Of a DNA stretch of 64,000 nucleotides, positions 1 to 8,816 are shown in pieces (position 1 is the stretch's first letter; each line of letters begins with the position of its first letter). Source of the DNA: ZC4RG30 sp963812195 (GTDB taxonomy: Bacteria > Pseudomonadota > Gammaproteobacteria > Steroidobacterales > Steroidobacteraceae); NCBI GenBank assembly GCA_963812195.1, contig CAWEUI010000005.1:4690-68689 (forward strand). Reading direction: 5' to 3'. The notes beneath the pieces are model-generated. The model did not search any database and was not told where the DNA came from. It saw nothing but the letters and a program-made list of their open reading frames with translations. The position numbers and the translations under genes were made by a program.

Positions 1-739
1 CGAGAACAGGAAGGCGACGGTGGCGGCCTCGAACAGCTCGCCGATGGCGATGGCGCCGGCGACGGCGATGACCATCAGCAGGTTCATGTCGGGCCGCAGG
101 CGCCGGGCCGCGAACCACGCCTTGGGCAGCACGAAGCGCAGGCCGAAGGCCGATCGCCAGCGCGTAGGCGGCGACCTCGGGCCAGGGCATGGCGTGGCCG
201 CCGTGCCCGCCGAACAGGCGCAGCGCCTCGCCGAGACCCGCCGGCGAGCCAGACGTGCAGCACGAAGCCGGCCAGCACGCCGACGCCGCTCGACGTCGTG
301 AACGCGGACCTGCACGCCGGCGGTGGCGGTCCTCGGCGCCGCTCGTCTCGCTGCCCGGGCCGCCACTCCTCGGCCGTCATGCCGGTGCGCGCGACGGCCT
401 GCCCGGACGTCGTCGCGGCGAGCACCGGACCGGCGCTCCGTCGAGCACCATCATGCGGCCGTTCAGCACGTCGAACGCCAGGCGGTCCTCGCCGCCGACC
501 AGCGGGCCGACCTCGCGCTTGAGGATGGCGACCTCCTCGGCGCAGTCGAGGCCCTGGACCTTGAAGGTCAGGCGCGCGGCGCCGCGGCCGGCACCGGCGT
601 TCCAGTCGTCGGCCTGCGAGACTCCGCCGCCGCAGCAGCCGGCCGTCTCGGCGCGGTCCTGCGCGTCGTCGCGGTCGTGTCCGTGGCAGCAGCTGCCGTC
701 CCGGTCGGGGCGGATCGCGTCTGGCTTGCTGTCGAGCAT
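1..739 (-). CDS. Heavy-metal P-type ATPase, N-terminal part, frameshifted and cut by window edge
   Basis: This is the beginning of a cation-translocating P-type ATPase of the Zn/Cd/Pb or Cu class, which pumps metal ions out of the cytoplasm. The first ~120 residues carry a Cys/His-rich stretch (SCCHGHDRDD, ETAGCCGG) and then a heavy-metal-associated domain with GLDCAEEV, the DCAEE variant common in Zn/Cd pumps that lacks the second Cys of CxxC. Further on, the pieces TGMTAEEW and VLAGFVLHVWLAG and a stretch translating like AMPWPEVAAYALAIG are recognisable in other frames, so there are several indels. The catalytic DKTG part lies outside the window. It is divergent from a MerR regulator with a shared operator. 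The assignment to the family is firm; the metal is not determined. Confidence 0.8.
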
Positions 740-819
740 GGTCCTCGTCCTTGCGCTGCGGCGGAAGGCCGCCCGCGCTCTCGCCGCGGACAGCCGCTCC
801 TTCGCCTTCGACAGGAAGA

Positions 820-846
820 TGGGACCTACAGTCGCTGTAGATTCAA
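820..846 (-). promoter_or_regulatory. MerR-type operator within the ATPase promoter
   Basis: A perfect inverted repeat, CTACAG-TCG-CTGTAG, lies at 826-840. Read on the minus strand it sits between a TTGAAT -35 and a CATCTT -10 separated by 19 bp. That over-long spacer is the hallmark of promoters that MerR-family activators bend into an active shape, with the dyad lying in the spacer. It is placed between the divergent ATPase and merR genes. The dyad and spacer are seen directly; the regulatory role is inferred from the family. Confidence 0.75.
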
Positions 847-924
847 GCCCGGGTCGACTTGCCCGACAGACCGGACGGCCCCATCTGTCAATCGGACTCT
901 ACAAAGACTGGAGATTCGAGAATC

Positions 925-1378
925 ATGGCACGCGACGGCAGGCTGACCATCGGCGATCTCTCGCGGCGCACCGGCTGCAAGGTCCAGACGATCCGCTACT
1001 ACGAGCAGATCGGCCTGCTGCCGGAGCCGGAGCGCTCGGCCGGCAACCAGCGGCTCTACCGCCAGGGCCAGCCGACCGACTGGCCTTCGTCCGCCACGCG
1101 CCGCGAGCTCGGCTTCTCCCTGGAGGCGATCCGCGAGCTGCTCAGCCTGGCCGACCAGCCCTCGCAGTTCCTGCGAAGCGGCGGACGCGATCGCCCGGGC
1201 GCAGCTGCGACAGGTGGAGAACCGGATCGCCCGCCTGACCTCCCTCAAGGCCGAGCTGGAGCGCATGATCGAGCAGTGCCGCGGCGGCAGCATCGCCCAC
1301 TGCCGGGTCATCGAGGTCCTGGCCGACCACTCGCAGTGCCTCGCCGAGCGCCACGCCCCGGCCGCGACGGCAGCCTAG
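925..1378 (+). CDS. MerR-family heavy-metal responsive regulator, frameshifted
   Basis: The protein starts MARDGRLTIGDLSRRTG and continues CKVQTIRYYEQIGLLPEPER, the MerR winged-helix DNA-binding domain. After YRQGQ the frame slips, ELGFSLEAIRELLSLADQ is intact, and a second slip precedes the dimerisation helix (RQVENRIARLTSLKAELERMIEQC). The C-terminus ends near HCRVIEVLADHSQC, so Cys residues suited to metal binding are present. The span is 454 nt, not a multiple of three, which confirms a net indel. The usual family length is about 140-150 aa, matching the repaired gene. It lies divergent to the P-type ATPase and probably activates it. Confidence 0.82.
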
Positions 1379-1400
1379 GCGCGCGGCCCGGCCGTCGAGG

Positions 1401-2481
1401 TCAGAGGTTCGAGCGGCGGATGGCCTCGCAGACGGCGTCGGTGACCTGCCTGGGTGGTCGCCGTGCCGCCGATGTCGGGGGTCACGATGCCCTGCGCCGT
1501 GACCTGCTCGACGGCCGCCATCAGGCGCGCCGCGGCAGCCGCGTCTCGCCCAGGTGCTCGAGCATCTGCGCGGCGGTCCAGAAGGTCGCGACCGGGTTGG
1601 CGATGCCCTTGCCGGCGATGTCGAAGGCCGAGCCGTGGATCGGCTCGAACATCGAGGGAAAGCGCCGCTCGGGATCGATGTTGGCGGTCGGCGCGACGCC
1701 CAGGCTGCCGGCCAGCGCGCCGGCCAGGTCCGACAGGATGTCGGCGTGCAGGTTGGTCGCGACGATCGGTGTCGAGGCTCTGCGGGCTTCAGCGTCATGC
1801 GCACGGTCATGGCGTCGACCAGCATCTTGTCCCAGGTCACGTCGGGAAACTCCCGCGCGACCTCGGCGGCGATCTCGTCCCACATCACCATGCCGTGGCG
1901 CTGGGCGTTCGACTTGGTGACCACGGTCAGCAGCTTGCGCGGCCGCGACTGCGCCAGCTTGAAGGCGTAGCGCATGATCCGGGTCACGCCGACGCGGGTG
2001 AAGATCGCGACCTCGGTGCCGACCTCCTCGGGCAGGCCGCGATGGGCCCGGCCGCCGCGGCCGGCGTATTCGCCCTCGGAGTTCTCGCGCACGATCACCC
2101 AGTCGAGGTCGCCGGCGCCGACACCCGCGCAGCGGCGACGTGATGCCCGGCAGGATCTTGCGTCGGGCGCACGTTGGCGTACTGGTCGAAGCCCTGGCAG
2201 ATCGGCAGGCGCAGGCCCCACAGCGTGACGTGGTCCGGCACGTCGGGGGCGCCGACCGCGCCGAAGAAGATCGCGTCGAAGGGCTTGAGCCGTTCGGTGC
2301 CGTCCTCCGGCATCATCGCGCCGTGCTTGCGGTAATAGTCCGAGCCCCAGTCGAACTGCTCGACCTCGAGGCGGAAGCCGCCGTCGCGCCGCGCCAGCGC
2401 CTCGAGCGCCTGCAGCCCGGCGGCGATGACCTCCGGGCCGATGCCGTCGGCGGGGATGGCGGCGATCTTGTAGTGCTTCAT
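1401..2481 (-). CDS. Tartrate dehydrogenase / isopropylmalate dehydrogenase-like, frameshifted
   Basis: The protein begins MKHYKIAAIPADGIGPEVIA and continues with YRKHGAMMPEDG and DAIFFGAVGAPDVPDH, typical of TtuC-type tartrate dehydrogenase/decarboxylase, NAD-dependent beta-decarboxylating dehydrogenases related to LeuB. Later segments VIVRENSEGEYAGRGGR, RHGMVMWDEIAAEVAREFPDVTWDKMLVDAMTVRM and NLHADILSDLAGALAGSLG cover the substrate and metal sites in different frames. The true end appears to be the TGA at 1401-1403 after AVCEAIRRSNL. The 1,081-nt span (~360 aa) matches the family but needs at least two frame corrections. The choice of substrate among tartrate, malate and isopropylmalate is not proven. 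Confidence 0.82.
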
Positions 2482-2619
2482 CGGCTGTTCCCTGCGGCGC
2501 TCGCTCGTATCGGCGGCCTTGATAGCGCACCCGGCACCGGCCGAGGCCATGCAAATCCCCGAACCGGGCATTGCGGCAGGCTGCCGTGAACGCACGGGAA
2601 TCCGCAGGACGTCGCCGCC

Positions 2620-2880
2620 TCAGCCGCCGGTGATGCGCGGCAGCAGGACGATCTCCTGCTCCGGGCGGAGCGGCTTGAACCAGGAGCCGTTGTAGACCGC
2701 GCCGTCGATCGAGATCGAGACGCCGCGCGCGAGCTGCGGCCGCAGCGCCGGGTAGTCCTCGCCCAGGCGGTCGAGCAGCTCGCGGATCGTGCCGGCCCGC
2801 ACCTCGACCCGCTCGCGGCCGTCCAGGGCGTTGCGCAAGGTGCCCCAGACCTGGACGGTCACCGGCTCGGCGGAGGCCAT
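2620..2880 (-). CDS. MoaD/ThiS-family small sulfur-carrier-like protein
   Basis: An 86-residue protein that reads intact. It begins MASAEPVTVQVWGTLRNALD, contains RELLDRLGEDYPALRPQL and ends with ITGG. The beta-grasp fold with a C-terminal GG is that of MoaD and ThiS, whose terminal glycine becomes a thiocarboxylate sulfur donor. It lies 17 bp downstream of the large molybdenum hydroxylase subunit on the same strand, so a role in molybdopterin assembly or maturation of that enzyme is plausible. It is one of the few intact reading frames in the first 6 kb. Confidence 0.8.
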   Translation of the reverse strand: MASAEPVTVQVWGTLRNALDGRERVEVRAGTIRELLDRLGEDYPALRPQLARGVSISIDGAVYNGSWFKPLRPEQEIVLLPRITGG

Positions 2881-2896
2881 CGCCCCTCCGGCGCGC

Positions 2897-5201
2897 CTAC
2901 TCGGCGGCCGCGGCGAGCGCGGCCAGGACCCTGGGCGGCGACATCGGCGTCTCGGTCAGGCGCACGCCGGTGCGCGTCGCGGATGGCGTTGGCGACCGCG
3001 GCCAGCGGCGGCACGATCGGCGCCTCGCCGACGCCGCGCACGCCGTAGGGATGGCCGGGGTTCGGCACCTCGACGATCACCGTGTCGATCATCGGCAGGT
3101 CCGAGGCGACCGGCATCGCGGTAGTCGAGGAAGCCCGGGTTCTGCAGCTTGCCGTTGTCGTCGTAGATGTACTCCTCGTTGAGCGCCCAGCCGATGCCCT
3201 GGGCCGACGCCGCCCTGCATCTGGCCCTCGACGTAGTCCGGGTGGATCGCCTGGCCGGCGTCCTGGATCGCGGTGTAGCGCAGGACCTTGACGTGGCCGG
3301 TCTCGCGGTCGACCTCGACGTCGCAGATGTGGGCGCCGAAGCCGGGCCGGCGCCCTCGGCGTTGACCTCGTGGTGGCCGGCGATCGGGCCGCCGGTGTTG
3401 GCGCGACTCGGCGGCGATCTCGGCGAGCGACAGCGGCTCGAACTTGCCGGCGTTCGGCGCCGGCCGGCCTGGCGCTGCGCCGTCCTCCCAGACCACCGCC
3501 TCCGCGTCGATGCCCCACATCTGCGCGGCGCGCTCGCACAGGCTCTGCGATCGCCTGCGCGGCCGCCTGGATCGTCGCCATGCCCGACGGCGAAGGTGAC
3601 GCGGCTGCCGCCGGTCGACGTCGTTGTAGCCGAGCGAGGCGGTGTCGGCGATGACGGTGCGCACCTTCTCGTAGGGGATGCCGAGCACCTCGGCCGCCAT
3701 CAGCGCCATCGAGGCGCGCGCTGCCGCCGATGTCGGGCGTGCCGGCGACGAGCGCCGACCGTGCCGTCCTCGTTGACGTTCAGCGCGTCGCAGGTCTCGC
3801 CGCCGAAGTTGAACCAGAAGCCGCAGGCGACGCCGCGCCCCTGGTTCGGCCCGAGCGGCGCCTTCTAGTGCGGATGCGCCTTGGCCGCCTCGAGCGTCTC
3901 GACGTAGGCCGATCGCGGCCGAAGGTCGGGCCGTAGGCGGCCTTGGTGCCCTCGCTGGGCGGCGTTCTTCAGGCGCAGCTCGAGCGGGTCCATGCCGAGC
4001 TTCTCGGCCAGCTCGTCGAGCACGCTCTCGACGGCGAAGGCCGCCATCGGCGCGCCCGGCGCGCGGTAGGCGGCGAGCTTCGGGCGGTTGGCGACGACGT
4101 CGTAGCCGACGACCTTGACGTTGGCGATGTCGTAGGGCGCGAAGGCCGCACATCGCGCCGCAGTCGGCACCGGCGAGCCGGGAAGGCGCCGCGCCTGGTA
4201 TGCGAACTCGGCCTCGGCGGCGGTGATGCGTGCCGTCCTTCGTAGCGCCGATCTTGACGTCGATCGAGCCCGAGGCGGTCGGCCCGGTCGCGCGGAACAC
4301 CTCGTCGCGGGTCATCACCATCTTCACCGGCCGGCCGGACTTCTTGCGACAGCACCAGCGCCACCGGCTCGAGGTAGACGTCGGTCTTGCCGCCGAAGCC
4401 GCCGCCGATCTCCGCGGCGGTGACGCGCATGCTTGCGCGGCGTCCATGCCCAGCAGGTCGCGCGCAGATGTGCGCGCACCGATGAAGTGGCCCTGGGTGG
4501 AGACCCAGATCGTCGCGCCTGCCGTCGTGCCGACAGCTGGCCGAGGCAGGCGTGCGGCTCGATATAGCCCTGGTGGACCGCTCGGTCGTGAACGCGCGCT
4601 CGACGACGACGTCGGCCTCGGCGAAGCCCGCCTCGACGTCGCCCTGGCCGAGCTCGCACGCGCATGCGCGACGTTGGACGGCTTGTCGGGCGCCGGCTCG
4701 ACGCCCTTGGTGAAAGGTCGTCGTGCAGGATCGGCGCGTCCGGCTGCATCGCCTCGTCGACGTCGATGACGTGCGGCAGCACCTCGTAGTCGACCTCGAT
4801 CAGCTTCAGCGCCTGCTCGGCGATGGCCGTGCTGGTCGCGGCGACCGCGGCGACGGCATGGCCGTCGTAGAGCACCTTGTCGCGCGCCATGCACGTTGCG
4901 CAGCACGTCGCGATGTCACAGTCGCTCGCCGGCTCATCGCGCGTGTCGGGGAAGTCGCGCGCCGGTGACGACCGCCTTCACGCCCGGCAGCGCCTCGGCC
5001 TTCGAGGTGTCGATCGACGGATGCGGGCGTGGGCGTGCGGGCTGCGCAGGACCGTGCCGAGAGCATGCCCGGCGCGGTCATGTCGGCGCCGAAGCTGGCG
5101 CGGCCGGTGACCTTGTCGACGCCGTCGGGCCGGACGGCCGCGTGCCGACGACCTTGAACTGGTGCGGCGCGTGCTTCGCGCTTGTCGCATCGAGCGTTCA
5201 T
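2897..5201 (-). CDS. Molybdenum hydroxylase large subunit (xanthine/aldehyde dehydrogenase family), heavily frameshifted
   Basis: Pieces of a ~768-aa molybdopterin-binding subunit can be followed across frames: PDGVDKVTGRASFGADMTAPG and LRSPHAHARI near the N-terminus, KVLYDGHAVAAVAATST, VTAAEIGGGFGGKTDVYLEP (the GGGFGGK motif of the Mo-site domain), AAYRAPGAPMAAFAVES, ARASMALMAAEVLGIPYEKV and VLRYTAIQDAGQAIHPDYVEGQMQGG. The expected terminal stop is TAG at 2897-2899. The overall length matches CoxL/XdhB-type subunits of three-subunit enzymes. It follows the 2Fe-2S subunit gene by about 15 bp. With roughly one indel per 100-200 bp the gene cannot be read as it stands; substrate unknown. Confidence 0.85.
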
Positions 5202-5215
5202 CCCGGTCTCCTGCC

Positions 5216-5684
5216 TCATTTCGGCGGCGGCGTCCGAGCACGGCGCGCACGATCTTGTCGTAGCCGGTGCAGCGGCACAGGTTGCCGGCCAGCCAGTAGC
5301 GGACCTCGGTCTCGGTCGGGTCCGGGTTGCGCTCGAGCAGCGCCTTGGCGGCGACCAGGAAGCCCGGCGTGCAGATGCCGCACTGCAGGGCGGCGTGCTC
5401 GAGGAACTTCTGCTGCAGCGGGTGCAGCTCGCTCGCCCTCGGCCATGCCCTCGATGGTCTCGATCGTCTGGCCCTCGGCCTCGGCGCGCGAGCACCAGGC
5501 AGGAGCAGACCAGCCGGCCGTCGAGCATGACCGTGCAGGCGCCGCAGTCGCCGGTGCCGCAGCCTTCCTTGGTGCCGGTCAGGCCCAGGTCGTCGCGCAG
5601 CACGTCGAGCAGCGTCTCGTCCGGCTCGCAGAGGAACTCGACCGCGTCGCCGTTGATGGTGGTGGTGACGTGGATCTTGCTCAT
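5216..5684 (-). CDS. Molybdenum hydroxylase 2Fe-2S subunit, frameshifted near both cluster domains
   Basis: It starts MSKIHVTTTINGDAVEF and has the plant-type ferredoxin cluster motif TKEGCGTGDCGACTVMLDG, then in a second frame HAALQCGICTPGFLVAAKALLER and GNLCRCTGYDKIVRAVL, the CxxC..CxC motifs of the second cluster. This is the CoxS/XdhC small subunit that passes electrons from molybdenum to FAD. Its start is 5 bp from the end of the FAD subunit gene and it is followed by the large subunit, giving the order FAD - FeS - Mo. The exact 3' end is uncertain because of an indel near 5,225-5,240. Confidence 0.87.
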
Positions 5685-5689
5685 GCAGT

Positions 5690-6155
5690 TGCTCCCTTGC
5701 GCGCGGTCGCGGGCGATCACGGCGGCGCGGCGGGCGAGCACGCCGGCGACCTGGCGGCGGTAAGTCGATGGTGCCGCGCTTGTCGTCGATCGGCTTGCAG
5801 GCGGCGCGAGCGCGGCCTCGGCCAGCGCGTCGAGCGCGGCGTCGTCGAGCGTGCGTGCCGACCAGGGCCTCGGCGGCCTCCTCGACCAGCAGCACCGTCG
5901 GCGCCGACGGCGCCGAGGGCGACGCGCGCCGCGGTGCAGCGTGCCGTCGCCGTCGAGCGTCAGGCTGACGCCGGCGCCGACCACGGCGATGTCCATCTCG
6001 GTGCGCGGGATGAAGCGCAGGTAGGCGTCGCCCTGCCGCGGCTGCGCGCGCCGGCAGGAACAGCGAGGCGACGAACTCGCCCGGGCCGAGCGAGGTCTTG
6101 CCCGGGCCCGTCGACGACCTCCTCGACCGGCACCTCGCGGCTGCTCCCCGGTTTC
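5690..6155 (-). CDS. Molybdenum hydroxylase FAD subunit, 5'-truncated and frameshifted
   Basis: Only the C-terminal half of a CoxM-type FAD-binding subunit is present: REVPVEEVVDGPGKTSLGPGEFVASLFLP, an FIPRTEMDIAVVGAGVSL-like strand, APTVLLVEEAAEALVG, then LDDAALDALAEAA and YRRQVAGVLARRAAVIA. The usual subunit is about 280-290 aa and the FAD-binding N-terminal ~150 residues are absent. Homology stops between about 6,155 and the hflX stop at 6,192. The truncation coincides with the change of sequence quality and composition. Confidence 0.78.
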
Positions 6156-6191
6156 CGGGCTCGTTCCAGGCCATCGATGTCTGCTTCGCCT
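6150..6191. other. Boundary between two sequence regimes
   Basis: Left of this point the coding sequence is extremely GC-rich and shredded by indels, and an enzyme subunit is cut in half. Right of it hflX ends normally with its stop codon at 6,192-6,194 and genes read cleanly. No insertion sequence, direct repeat, tRNA or attachment-like site is visible at the join. A misassembly is the simplest reading; a real insertion cannot be excluded. Confidence 0.6.
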
Positions 6192-7539
6192 TCAGGCGTT
6201 GGTTACCGCCATTCCCCTGAATGACGGTGCATCGTTGCCGGTGAATTCTAGGGTATCGCCGTCCGGTGGAACAAGCTCGATCCCCGGTTCGGCGAGCAAC
6301 GCGGCAAGATCAGTGTCCGGAAGCTCCATTTCAAGCTCCACCGCATCGCGCACGTTGTGCTCCGTCTGCACCACACCGGCGGCATACAGTCGCGCACGCA
6401 CTGCGCCGCAGGCCGCCGGCAACCGTACGCGCACCCGCCGCACGGCACGCGACAGACGTTCGGCGATCGCTCGGCCGAGCAGATCCAGGCCCTGCTCCCG
6501 CGCGGCACTGACCCACACGGCGCTCACCGCACCGTCCTCGTCCCGATCCACCCGCGGCGCCTCGTCCAGGCGATCGATCTTGTTGAACACGCGAATGCCC
6601 GGAATCGCATCCGCGCCGATCTCACCGAGCACGCGCTCCACCTCGGCGATGTGCTCGCCGCGGCGTGGGTCACTGGCATCGATCACGTGCAGCAACAACG
6701 TCGCCTCACGCGCTTCGGTGAGCGTGGACTGGAACGCGGCCACCAGCTCATGCGGCAGATCGCGGATGAACCCCACGGTATCGGCCACGACCACCTGGGT
6801 GCCGCCCGGCAGCCGCAGCCGCCGCACTGTCGGATCCAGCGTGGCGAACAACTGGTCGGCAACATATGTCTGCTGGTCACCGGACAACGACCGGAACAGG
6901 GTCGACTTGCCGGCATTGGTGTAGCCAACCAGCGCAATGGAAGGCACCGGGATCTGCTCGCGTGCGCCACGTCCGGTCTGGCGCTGGCGCTGGATCTTCT
7001 CCAGCCGCTCGGTGAGCACGCGCACGCGCTTGCCCAGCAGGCGGCGGTCGGTTTCCAGCTGCGTTTCGCCGGGGCCGCGCAGGCCGATGCCGCCACCGCG
7101 CTGCCGCTCCAGATGTGTCCAGCCGCGCACCAGCCGGCTGGCGATGTGCCGCAGCTGCGCCAGCTCCACTTCGAGCTTGCCTTCGTGGCTCTTGGCGCGT
7201 TGCGCGAAGATATCCAGAATCAGCCCGCTGCGATCCAGCACGCGCCGGGTGGTGAGCTTTTCAAGGTTGCGTTCCTGGCTGGGCGAGAGCGGGTGATCGA
7301 TCAGGATCAGGTCGGCCTCGTGGGCCAGGGCCTCGAGCCGGATCTGCTCGGCCTTGCCGCTGCCGACGAAGTAACGCGGGTCGGGACGCTCGCGCCGCCC
7401 GGTGATGGTGGCGACCGGAATCGCGCCGGCGGACAATGCAAGCTGCGTGAATTCATCGAGATCTTCCGGATCGAGCGGACGCGCCGATCCCGAGCCGCAC
7501 GAGCACGGCACGCTCACCACTCCTGGGGCGCTCAAACAT
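6192..7539 (-). CDS. hflX: GTPase HflX, with a frameshift near the N-terminus
   Basis: HflX is a ribosome-associated GTPase that splits stalled ribosomes after heat stress. The HflX hallmark GLRGPGETQLETDRR, the G1 loop VGYTNAGKSTL, G3 DTVGFIRDLPHELV and G4 NKIDRL are present. The natural start is ATG at 7,539, whose first 17 codons (MFERPRSGERAVLVRLG) match HflX N-termini and overlap the hfq stop as ATGA. That frame closes after about 29 codons, while the body of the protein (from RPLDPEDLDEF) continues in another frame, so one indel lies near 7,480-7,495. The span of 1,348 nt is one base over a multiple of three, as expected. Last gene of the amiB superoperon. Confidence 0.95.
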
Positions 7540-7790
7540 CAGTCGGCGGCGTCCTCCGCGCTCTCCTCTTCGCTGCCCGGGATGCGCACGTTGCGGGCCG
7601 GGACAACCGTCGAGATGGCGTGTTTGTAGACCATCTGGTTGACGCTGTTCTTCAACAACACGACGAACTGATCGAACGAGTCGATGGTGCCCTGCAGCTT
7701 GATGCCGTTCACCAGGTATATGGATACCGGTACGCGCTCCTTACGCAGCGCGTTCAGGAACGGATCCTGCAACGATTGGGTCTTGGCCAC
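7539..7790 (-). CDS. hfq: RNA chaperone Hfq
   Basis: An 83-residue Hfq monomer that forms the hexameric ring pairing small RNAs with mRNAs. The residues of the proximal and rim faces are in their usual positions: Q8, D9, R16, R19, Y25, K31, F42, and Y55-K56-H57 of the Sm2 motif. The short acidic tail (EEESAEDAAD) matches short-tailed proteobacterial Hfq. Translation starts at GTG (7,790) preceded by an AAGGAGA ribosome site about 8 nt upstream. It sits between miaA and hflX exactly as in E. coli. Confidence 0.97.
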   Translation of the reverse strand: MAKTQSLQDPFLNALRKERVPVSIYLVNGIKLQGTIDSFDQFVVLLKNSVNQMVYKHAISTVVPARNVRIPGSEEESAEDAAD

Positions 7791-7820
7791 GACATTCTCC
7801 TTATTGTGGTGCGCAGCATT

Positions 7821-8801
7821 CTAACATGGGGTTGCCGGGGCTTCGATCAAGCTCCGCGTTACGGCTGCGACAGAATCCGGATCGAAAGGTTCGGCCCGCA
7901 ATACCTTGGTGCCATATGGCAACACCTTGCCGGAACGCATCCAGGTCAGTTGACGCTTGGCCAGTTGCCGCGTGGCAGCCAATGCCCTTACGGTCGCGCC
8001 CTGGAGCGATTCGCGACCGAGGCAATGCGCCACGAGCTGGCGGTAGCCGACCAGCCGCAGCACCGGGGCTTGCTCGTCCAGACCACGGTCGAGCAGCCGG
8101 CGGACCTCCTCGACGAATCCATCCCGCAGCATCTGTTCCAGCCGTCCGGCCAGCGCCGCGTGCAGCTGCTCGCGACCCGACGGCTCCAGCATGCAAACCA
8201 GCCAGTGCGCGAAGGCCGGCGCACCCGTGCCGGCCCTGTTCCAATGCGCCGATTGCGAGCGCCCCGACAACTCCAGCACTTCCAGTGCCCGCTGGATACG
8301 CTGCGCGTCATGGGGGTGAATGCGCGCCGCGCCGTCCGGGTCGCGCGCGGCCAGTTGCGCATGCAGCGCCGGCCAGCCCGCGCGCGCCGCGCGCGCATCC
8401 AGCGCCGCGCGTACCGACTGGTCCGCCACCGGCAGCTCGGCAATGCCGCCGAACAGCGCGCGGAAATAAAGCATGGTGCCGCCAACCAACAGCGGCACCC
8501 TCCCCCGCGCGGCGATGTCGCGAATCAACGCGACGCAGTCCGCGCGAAATTCACCCGCCGAATAGCTGCCTTCCGGCTCGCGGATATCGATAAGGTGATG
8601 CGCCACGGCGCGCCGTTCGGCAGCGGTGGGCTTGGCGGTACCCACGTCCAGACCGCGATATACCTGCGCCGAATCCACACTGATGATTTCCACGGGCCGG
8701 GCGGCCGCCACCTGCATGGCCAGCCGGCTCTTGCCGCTGCCGGTCGGTCCCAGGATGGCAATGCCGAAAGGCATTGCCACCGGATCTGCTGCCGAGTGCA
8801 T
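7821..8801 (-). CDS. miaA: tRNA dimethylallyltransferase MiaA
   Basis: MiaA transfers a dimethylallyl group to A37 of tRNAs reading codons that begin with U. The P-loop LGPTGSGKSRLA, SVDSAQVYRGLDVGTAKP, HHLIDIREPEGSYSAGEF and LVGGTMLYFRALFGGIAELP are classic MiaA motifs. The length of 326 aa is typical. The start at 8,801 has AGGGG just upstream; an alternative ATG at 8,774 (MPFGIAIL) would lose nine residues. It begins 15 bp after the mutL stop and 30 bp before hfq, consistent with co-transcription. Confidence 0.96.
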   Translation of the reverse strand: MHSAADPVAMPFGIAILGPTGSGKSRLAMQVAAARPVEIISVDSAQVYRGLDVGTAKPTAAERRAVAHHLIDIREPEGSYSAGEFRADCVALIRDIAARGRVPLLVGGTMLYFRALFGGIAELPVADQSVRAALDARAARAGWPALHAQLAARDPDGAARIHPHDAQRIQRALEVLELSGRSQSAHWNRAGTGAPAFAHWLVCMLEPSGREQLHAALAGRLEQMLRDGFVEEVRRLLDRGLDEQAPVLRLVGYRQLVAHCLGRESLQGATVRALAATRQLAKRQLTWMRSGKVLPYGTKVLRAEPFDPDSVAAVTRSLIEAPATPC

Positions 8802-8816
8802 CGCGCCCCTGGCAGC

